Positions 34,345-39,635 of a stretch of 39,635 bases of DNA are shown piece by piece (the first letter of the stretch is position 1; each line of letters starts with the position of its first letter). Under the pieces are notes generated by a model. The model worked only from the letters and a program-made list of their open reading frames with translations, searched no databases and was not told the DNA's origin. Position numbers and translations under genes: made by a program. The DNA comes from Victivallales bacterium (GTDB lineage: Bacteria; Verrucomicrobiota; Lentisphaeria; Oligosphaerales; Oligosphaeraceae): NCBI GenBank assembly GCA_017964325.1, contig JAGCSE010000256.1:1-39635 (forward strand), read 5' to 3'.

Positions 34345-34412
34345 TTGACAAATCAAAAAATGCCTTTATTGTCTTATTTTGTCAACATTATCCAATCTTG
34401 TCATGTTTTGTC
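34345..34412 (+). promoter_or_regulatory. Phased direct repeats upstream of the HTH-EIIA gene
   Basis: The divergent gap between the glycosidase and the HTH-EIIA gene holds TTGACA at 34345-34350 (a -35-like box with no good -10) and four copies of TTGTC starting at 34369, 34379, 34398 and 34408. They form two 15-bp near-identical units (TTGTC-N5-TTGTC) 29 bp apart, so all sites fall on about the same helix face. This looks like an operator for a repeat-binding regulator; which protein binds is unknown. Confidence 0.5.
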
Positions 34413-34450
34413 TTGTTTAAATCATTAACATTTATCCAAGGAGCGAGGCC

Positions 34451-35152
34451 ATGATTTTAACACTCAAGGAATTGGCGGAACATCTGAAAGTCAACGAGCG
34501 CACGATTCTGCGTATGCGCGAAAGCGGGCAGATTGAAGGCGTGAAAATCGGAGGCCAATGGCGCTTCAACGGCAGCCAGATCGACCGTATGCTTTTCCCC
34601 ACCGCGCTGCCGTCGGACGACAGCATCGCCATCCCACAGTCACCCATCGGCATTCCCATCAGCCGCACCATGGATGAATCACGCATCATCATGAATCTCC
34701 ATAGCGAGAGCATCGAAGATGCCATCGTGGAACTGACACATCCGAAAATCTTCAGCAATCTCGTCCTGGACATCCGCGATCTCCAGGAGAAATGCATCGC
34801 ACGCGAAAAAATCCTCAGCACGGCTGTCGGCAACGGCATCGCCGTCCCGCATCCACGCGATCCGATTCCGACCCTCCAGATGCCCGGCTGCATCGTCTAT
34901 GGCTACTCCAAGAAAGGTATTGAAGGGCAGACTCCCGATGGGAAGCCCGTCCATTACCTCTTCCTGCTTTGCAGCCAGAACATCGAACTCCACCTCCATT
35001 TGATGCGTGGGCTCGCCGCCATCCTCCGCAACCAGATGTTCATTGAAAACTGCAAGAAGGCCACCAAGCCTGCAGACATCATCAAGGCCGTCATCGAACA
35101 GGAAACCGCGAATTTCCTCCATACAGAAACTGAAGAAGACTACGAACAGTAG
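34451..35152 (+). CDS. HTH (excisionase-type) fused to PTS EIIA domain
   Basis: The 233-residue protein starts with a MerR/excisionase-like winged helix (LTLKELAEHLKVNERTI, residues 3-50), with WRFNGSQIDR closing it. After a linker, residues 80-225 are a fructose/mannitol-type EIIA domain, with H134 in GIAVPHPRDP as the phospho-accepting histidine, and LLCSQNIELHLHLMRGLA. The combination suggests a DNA-binding regulator whose activity depends on phosphorylation by the PTS or a related relay. No HPr, EI or EIIBC is in the window. AAGGAG at 34438-34443 is the ribosome site. It ends with an intrinsic terminator. I recall similar proteins in PVC genomes, with little experimental work. Confidence 0.88.
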   Translation: MILTLKELAEHLKVNERTILRMRESGQIEGVKIGGQWRFNGSQIDRMLFPTALPSDDSIAIPQSPIGIPISRTMDESRIIMNLHSESIEDAIVELTHPKIFSNLVLDIRDLQEKCIAREKILSTAVGNGIAVPHPRDPIPTLQMPGCIVYGYSKKGIEGQTPDGKPVHYLFLLCSQNIELHLHLMRGLAAILRNQMFIENCKKATKPADIIKAVIEQETANFLHTETEEDYEQ

Positions 35153-35177
35153 TCTGACATCCATAAAATCCCGAAAC

Positions 35178-35218
35178 AGGCTGTTGCAAACCTTTTATGG
35201 CAAGCAACAGCCTTTTTT
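35178..35218 (+). terminator. Intrinsic terminator after the HTH-EIIA gene
   Basis: AGGCTGTTGC pairs perfectly with GCAACAGCCT over a 16-base loop and TTTTTT follows. It is a standard rho-independent terminator for the plus-strand gene. Confidence 0.85.
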
Positions 35219-35240
35219 GCACTCATATAAGATCGTTTTC

Positions 35241-35813
35241 CTATTCGCCGTCGTGTTTTTCTTCAACTGGCGGTTGGGGTGCATCTTTCTCCAAGACAGG
35301 AACTTCTATCGGCGGAGCCGGCACTTTGGCGGCTGAAGCCGCCTTGTTGTCATCCCCCTGCTTAAACTCCTCTACATCCACATTGATGCTTTTGATCGCA
35401 TCTCCAAGCCCAAGCTCCCGCTGAAACGAATAAAGCAGCCGTTCGCACAATGCCTTGCGCAATTCCAGCAAATTAATGCCCTCCATCGCCATTACGCGCA
35501 GCCGCAATGACTTAGTGGAAGCTCCCGAAAAGTCCATGCCCTTCAACGTCAGCAACGGATATTCCCGCTCCAATGTCAAGCTGACATGGGTTTTCACTGC
35601 CTTGTATGTCAAGGCAAGCTCGCCGCCGTCGTTCTGCATCACACGAAAGACCATGTTTCTGCGGCGATAACGACGAATGACCCACACCGCCCAACAAACC
35701 AGCACAACCAAGCATGTGCACACGACGCCCGTCAAAAAACCAAGCGTGCAAACGCTTTTCAGGATGTCACTTAGACCAGGCATCTGAATGGCGACAATTG
35801 GGAAGAAGGTCAT
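35241..35813 (-). CDS. Single-pass membrane protein, AmaP-like partner of Asp23
   Basis: The 190-residue protein has one strong transmembrane helix (about 23-45, LGFLTGVVCTCLVVLVCWAVWVI) followed by basic RRYRRRN, a mixed alpha/beta domain (about 55-145) and a Pro/Glu-rich tail. It begins at the ATG overlapping the Asp23 stop codon (ATGA), with GGAGA upstream, so translation is coupled. The position and topology recall AmaP, which anchors Asp23 to the membrane in Gram-positives. Sequence similarity to AmaP is not evident by eye, so the name is by context. It ends about 20 bp after the terminator of the HTH-EIIA gene. Confidence 0.7.
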   Translation of the reverse strand: MTFFPIVAIQMPGLSDILKSVCTLGFLTGVVCTCLVVLVCWAVWVIRRYRRRNMVFRVMQNDGGELALTYKAVKTHVSLTLEREYPLLTLKGMDFSGASTKSLRLRVMAMEGINLLELRKALCERLLYSFQRELGLGDAIKSINVDVEEFKQGDDNKAASAAKVPAPPIEVPVLEKDAPQPPVEEKHDGE

Positions 35814-36328
35814 TCTTCATCTCCTTCAGGCTTGTCGGGCTCGGAATCGCCGCCTTCCTTGGCGGCCTCCGCTTCCTTTCCACCCTTGCCCGCTTTCTTT
35901 TTCTTTTCATTGTCAACATCATCCAAATCAACGACATTGACGTTCACCTTCGCAACAGGATACCCTGTCAGCGTCTCGACCTTTTCCTTCACCGTATCCT
36001 GCACTTCCTTGCAGACTTCGGGAATGAACACGCCCAGTTTCAAAATCAGCGTCAGCGTGATGATTGCACCGCTTTCCTGCAAATCCATCTGGATGCTGCG
36101 GTCGATGGGACGCTTGCTCAAGACATCGAACAGTCCGTCCAACATGCCCTGCTGTTGGAAACGAACAACACCTTCTACTGCCAACGTATATTTTTTGACA
36201 ATTTGGCTAATGACTCCGTTCGATATTTGGACAATTCCACGATCCGTGTCGCTTGCGACATTGATGTCAATTGGCGTCGCCACAGGCGCCGCCTTTTCCA
36301 CTGTTTCTTTTTCCTTCTTGTCCGCCAT
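35810..36328 (-). CDS. Asp23/Gls24 family envelope stress protein
   Basis: From the ATG at 36328 the product is 172 residues. The core (about 20-140) is an Asp23 domain, with ISNGVISQIVKKYTLAVEGV, GVFIPEVCKEVQDTVKEKVE and LTGYPVAKVNVNVVDL. The C-terminus is a charged Lys/Glu/Asp-rich tail. The frame is open to 36418, but GGAGGTG at 36334-36340 sits right before the ATG at 36328, which sets the start. Asp23 proteins form membrane-linked assemblies under envelope stress. Its downstream neighbour, overlapping by four bases, is the likely membrane anchor. Confidence 0.88.
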   Translation of the reverse strand: MADKKEKETVEKAAPVATPIDINVASDTDRGIVQISNGVISQIVKKYTLAVEGVVRFQQQGMLDGLFDVLSKRPIDRSIQMDLQESGAIITLTLILKLGVFIPEVCKEVQDTVKEKVETLTGYPVAKVNVNVVDLDDVDNEKKKKAGKGGKEAEAAKEGGDSEPDKPEGDEE

Positions 36329-36333
36329 GTCAG

Positions 36334-36340
36334 CACCTCC
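36334..36340 (-). promoter_or_regulatory. Strong ribosome-binding site of the Asp23 gene
   Basis: GGAGGTG on the minus strand, five bases before the ATG at 36328, selects that start over the upstream ATG at 36418. Confidence 0.75.
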
Positions 36341-36466
36341 GTCCGGCTTATGCTTCCATTTTTTCATACCATGGCCGCCCTTCATGTTCCACGAAAGACA
36401 TGCCTTACTTGTTGACAATCATTAAAATTATTTAGTCTTTTCCATTTGTCAAACAACGTCTGCAAT

Positions 36467-37429
36467 TTATCCCTGCTGACGCAGCCGTCGGCTTGCCTGC
36501 TCCAATATCTCGCGTTCAGCCGCCGTTAGGCTTTCATATCCGGCAGTGGACATCTTTTCCAGAACACGGTCAACTTCATTGCTCGTCGGCCCGTCGTCGT
36601 CATTCGGGAAATTCATAGATGGCTGACGACGATGCCGCCGCCTCTTGAATCCACCCAAAATCTTTCCGAACCAGCCCCCCAGCGAAAACTGATCGCCGCG
36701 CCGCAGACGCCGCATGTAGATGAACGCCCCGAGCATGCCGCCCAGATGGGCCAGATGCGCCACGTTGCTTGTCTTGTCAAACAACAGCACAACTTCCAAC
36801 AAGGCATATACCCAGATGAATGTCTTCATCCGCAGCGAAACGGGGGGAAACAGCAATGATATTCTCGCATCTGGAAACGCCATCGCCGCAGACGCCATCA
36901 CGCCAAACAGCGCACCGCTCGCGCCAACGCAGCCGCCAGAAAGCATTTTCAAACGCATCCCGCTTTCAGTCAACGTGTTGGCAATCTGGTCAAGGTTCCC
37001 ATACGGAGTCTGATAGAGCTTTCCAGCAGAATCCATCATGACCATCATGCCGTTGCCCCACCAGTTCGCAAGAAGCCACAGCCCACCACCTACGATTCCA
37101 CTGACCAAATACAATTGCAGAAATCTGCGCGGCCCCAGCAACTGCTGTACGCCGCGTCCGAAGATCCACAACCCGTACATATTGCAGAAAAGATGGAAAA
37201 AGTTGCCATGTACGAACTGATACGTGACAAGCCGCCAAAGCTCCCATTGGCTGACATACCATGGATGCAGCAGAAAGATTTTCGCCAGCAGCCCGCCAGA
37301 CAGCATGTCCAGCAGAAACACCGCTATGTTCGCGACAATCAACGCTTTGACTATCGACCCGTTAGGCTTCAGCCAATCCCATGGGCTCCGTTTTTCGCGG
37401 TCCCGCATATAATCTCTATCATACAGCAT
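36467..37429 (-). CDS. Rhomboid-family intramembrane serine protease
   Basis: The 320-residue protein has about six transmembrane segments. S171 in GCVGASGALFG (G-x-S-G) and H228 in AHLGGMLGAF form the catalytic dyad, and the early HGNFFHLFCNM (about 74-84) is the conserved histidine/asparagine motif. A 90-residue hydrophilic C-terminal tail with Arg/Gly and Asp/Glu patches follows. Rhomboids cut single-pass membrane proteins within the bilayer. The neighbouring membrane-anchored Asp23/AmaP-like pair could be linked, but its substrate is unknown. AAGGAAAG lies upstream of the ATG. Confidence 0.95.
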   Translation of the reverse strand: MLYDRDYMRDREKRSPWDWLKPNGSIVKALIVANIAVFLLDMLSGGLLAKIFLLHPWYVSQWELWRLVTYQFVHGNFFHLFCNMYGLWIFGRGVQQLLGPRRFLQLYLVSGIVGGGLWLLANWWGNGMMVMMDSAGKLYQTPYGNLDQIANTLTESGMRLKMLSGGCVGASGALFGVMASAAMAFPDARISLLFPPVSLRMKTFIWVYALLEVVLLFDKTSNVAHLAHLGGMLGAFIYMRRLRRGDQFSLGGWFGKILGGFKRRRHRRQPSMNFPNDDDGPTSNEVDRVLEKMSTAGYESLTAAEREILEQASRRLRQQG

Positions 37430-37577
37430 TCATTCTTTCCTTTGTTCTGCTCTCCCTTGACTGGCAACTCATTCCTTAATAATATAACTCCACTTTTGTC
37501 GAAAACTTGATTTCCCATGACGTTTAATTAAAGTATTTGCATTCTACTCTATTCCTCTTAAGACCTTCCTTCTATTT

Positions 37578-39371
37578 ATGTCATTTACAGGCTTCATCCA
37601 TTTCGGACATTCAGCATTCGACTTTATCTCCCCCTGTCTGCCGAAGGATTCAAACGCCCTCTGCGGCGACGGTTGGCGCATCGAAGGCGACTCCGTCGCC
37701 TCCTCTGAATACGCCGTCTGCGCTTTCCATGGCTTTCTGACAAACCGTCGCGACCTCTGCGACAGCCTCGGCCTCCCACTGGACACCGCCGCCCCACAGG
37801 TCATCCTCCGTCTCCATGCCGAAAAGCAGTCGGACTTCAAACCGCTGCGCGGCCATTTCTGCTTTGCAATCATTGACTTGCCCACACGGAAACTCCTGCT
37901 CGTCCGTGATCAGCTTGGAGCGGAAATCCTTTTCCACGCCGCTCTTTCGAACGGCACCCACGTCTTTTCAACCTCCCTGAACTCGCTACGGACACTGCCA
38001 TGCGTTCCGTCGCAAATTTCACTCAAGTCTCTTTTTGACTATCTTTCATTGGGTTATGTTCCATCCCCTCGTACGATTTTCAATGGAATCGAAAAAATCC
38101 GACCCGCCCATCGGCTCGTCATTTCAGAAAACGCCTGCGAAGATGAAGCCTTCTGGCAACCGCAGTTCAATAAAAAGCAGAAAATCAATTTCCATGATGC
38201 CGTCGCCGAAGCCTGGAAATTGCTCGACATTGCCGTAAGACGTTGTCTTGACGCGCATCCCAACGCGGATGTCCTCCTTTCAGGCGGCATTGACTCAAAC
38301 ATCGTGCTAGCCCTCGCATCTACATCCGACAATTTCGGCAAACACGCCTACACGGTCGGCTTCGCGGATGCAAACTATGACGAACGCCGTCTCGCCTCTC
38401 TCTCCGCTAAAAAATACAATGTCGCCCACGAACTGATGCAGGTTCTACCGTCCGCTTGGGGCGAACTCCCTGCCGCCCAAAAACTTAACGGCGAACCTTA
38501 CGGCGACTCGTCCATTATACCGACCATCTGCGCCCTCCGTCTTGCAAAAGAACACGGCTCCACCACCGTCATGACGGGCAGCGGCGGCGACGAATTCTTC
38601 GGTGGATACCGCCGCTACCAGGCGATGGCTGTCCGCCATTTTTGGCGATGGCTCCCCAATTTCATCGTCCGGCCAACCGCCTCGCTGATTCTCAAATTTC
38701 TCGGCGAGCCAGAAGACTCACGCGCTAGATTTGCGACGCTCAGCCGATTCGTCGCCTTTTGGAAAAAGCCCCCCCTCCCCGGATACGCCGCTTTCCAGGA
38801 AATCTTCTCCGAAGATTTAAAGCAACAGCTTTGCCAGAATTGGACGAAAAATGCAGCCGTCCCCTATCTCGACGAATGGGCCGAAATGTCCAACTCCATG
38901 GGCGTCAATGATTTCGTTGAAAAGTTCAATGCGCTGGACGTCATGGCCTACCTGCCGGACGACGGATGCCGCAAGGAAGGCCTCGCCGCCAACCTTGTCG
39001 GCATTGCGGACGAATGTCCCATCATGGATCTCGATGTTGTGGAATTCGCCCTATCCCTGCCGAGAAAGCTCCGTGTGACCTGCCGCAAGCGAAAGCGTGT
39101 CCTCCACGGTATCGGCTCCTATCTGCTTCCGCCAGAACTGCTAAAGCAGACAAAACGCGGCTTCGGAATGCCCGTGTCCTCTTGGTTCCGAAATGAATGC
39201 GTCGATTCACTCCACAATCTCGCCAACTCCGTCAAGTCATGGGACCGCTATGGATGGTTCAAGCCAGAAGCCATTGAAAACCTTTGTGACGATCATCTTA
39301 ACTCACGTCGTGACAACGGTTCGAAGCTGTGGATTCTCCTCTGCCTCAAGACGTGGCTTGAACAACTCTGA
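37578..39371 (+). CDS. Asparagine-synthetase-like protein without glutaminase residues
   Basis: The 597-residue protein has the AsnB layout: an N-terminal Ntn-amidotransferase-like domain (1-190) and a C-terminal PP-loop synthetase domain. SGGIDS at 235-240 and GSGGDEFFGGY near 335 are intact, so ATP activation is likely. The glutaminase site is not: residue 2 is Ser where AsnB has its catalytic Cys, and the N-G-E glutamine-binding motif is H51-G52-F53. It therefore may use free ammonia, or act on another nucleophile, as some cluster-borne homologues do. No SD is visible. Its stop touches the end of the convergent proA gene. It is close to neither the PP-loop paralogs nor a visible biosynthetic cluster. 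Confidence 0.88.
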   Translation: MSFTGFIHFGHSAFDFISPCLPKDSNALCGDGWRIEGDSVASSEYAVCAFHGFLTNRRDLCDSLGLPLDTAAPQVILRLHAEKQSDFKPLRGHFCFAIIDLPTRKLLLVRDQLGAEILFHAALSNGTHVFSTSLNSLRTLPCVPSQISLKSLFDYLSLGYVPSPRTIFNGIEKIRPAHRLVISENACEDEAFWQPQFNKKQKINFHDAVAEAWKLLDIAVRRCLDAHPNADVLLSGGIDSNIVLALASTSDNFGKHAYTVGFADANYDERRLASLSAKKYNVAHELMQVLPSAWGELPAAQKLNGEPYGDSSIIPTICALRLAKEHGSTTVMTGSGGDEFFGGYRRYQAMAVRHFWRWLPNFIVRPTASLILKFLGEPEDSRARFATLSRFVAFWKKPPLPGYAAFQEIFSEDLKQQLCQNWTKNAAVPYLDEWAEMSNSMGVNDFVEKFNALDVMAYLPDDGCRKEGLAANLVGIADECPIMDLDVVEFALSLPRKLRVTCRKRKRVLHGIGSYLLPPELLKQTKRGFGMPVSSWFRNECVDSLHNLANSVKSWDRYGWFKPEAIENLCDDHLNSRRDNGSKLWILLCLKTWLEQL

Positions 39372-39635
39372 CTACCGCAGATGGCCGTTGCCGATGGCTA
39401 CCCACTTGTACGAACACAATTCGTTCGGCCCGACGGGACCGCGCGCGTGCAATTTGTCCGTACTGATGCCGACGACCGCGCCCATGCCGTAGTCGCCGCC
39501 GCCTGACAGCCGCGTCGATGCGTTCACCAGAACGGAAGCCGAATCCACACGCGCCACAAACGCCTGCGCTTCTTGCAAGTTGTTCGTAATGACGCCGTCC
39601 GTATGGCCCGAACCATGTGCGGCAATATGCGCCAC
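39372..39635 (-). CDS. proA: Gamma-glutamyl phosphate reductase, C-terminal part
   Basis: The last 87 residues of a ProA-type protein are inside the window; the rest lies beyond the right edge. VDSASVLVNASTR, GISTDKLHARGPVG and LCSYKWVAIGNG are ProA signatures in the correct order before the stop codon. ProA reduces gamma-glutamyl phosphate to glutamate semialdehyde for proline synthesis, using NADPH. The catalytic cysteine is in the missing part. Confidence 0.95.
   Translation of the reverse strand: MAHIAAHGSGHTDGVITNNLQEAQAFVARVDSASVLVNASTRLSGGGDYGMGAVVGISTDKLHARGPVGPNELCSYKWVAIGNGHLR

Noticed and set aside
22166..39371. Idea that the three SGG/SAG-x-DS proteins form one pathway
   Set aside because: The AsnB-like protein is 12 kb away, belongs to a different PP-loop family, and no linkage is visible.

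Overview
The window looks like chromosomal DNA of a free-living or gut bacterium of the PVC superphylum, most likely Lentisphaerota (Victivallales-like) or a near relative. This is inferred from gene content: many glycan-degrading enzymes, a helix-turn-helix/PTS-EIIA fusion, a duplicated-domain protein of a type I associate with PVC genomes, and a DUF4091/GH123-type protein. No rRNA, tRNA, CRISPR array or intact insertion sequence was found. The left and right edges cut genes: a beta-helix protein at 1 and proA at 39635.

Layout. 1-10191 is a carbohydrate region: a secreted GH141-like beta-helix protein (minus strand, open at the left edge), an OYE-type flavin/iron-sulfur oxidoreductase, a BI-1/YccA membrane protein, a secreted GH123-like protein with a GH28 enzyme 21 bp behind it, a secreted TPM-domain protein and a sialidase-fold protein. 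10213-14031 is a housekeeping cluster on the minus strand (rpsP, KH protein, trmD, rplS, rnhB, pcnB-like) that lacks rimM. 14163-18862 is a minus-strand operon: PHP phosphoesterase, KDPG aldolase, sugar nucleotidyltransferase, ROK-like kinase and a duplicated-domain acidic protein.

18975-25092 looks like a surface-glycan module: a secreted probable alpha-helical-barrel protein, a GT2 glycosyltransferase, a polysaccharide pyruvyl transferase and two convergent, paralogous PP-loop ATPases with a QueC-like cysteine site. Between the two paralogs lies a 410-bp non-coding stretch with a perfect 19-bp-arm palindrome and several small hairpins. The minus-strand paralog and its flanks are visibly AT-rich, which suggests recent acquisition. 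This is the part of the window most likely to hold something undescribed.

25393-34273 holds a sugar isomerase/epimerase, two tandem paralogous membrane proteins (one with an 18-residue proline-rich repeat), a Gfo/Idh/MocA dehydrogenase, prfA, an oversized PRPP synthetase, and a D-lyxose isomerase downstream of a GH36/GH27-clan glycosidase. 34451-37429 holds an HTH-EIIA fusion regulator behind phased upstream repeats, an Asp23/AmaP-like pair and a rhomboid protease. The right end has an asparagine-synthetase homologue that has lost its glutaminase site, and the C-terminus of proA.

Together the genes suggest a glycan forager: secreted and intracellular glycosidases release sugars, which isomerases, a dehydrogenase, a kinase and an aldolase pass into central metabolism, while a separate module builds a decorated surface polymer.
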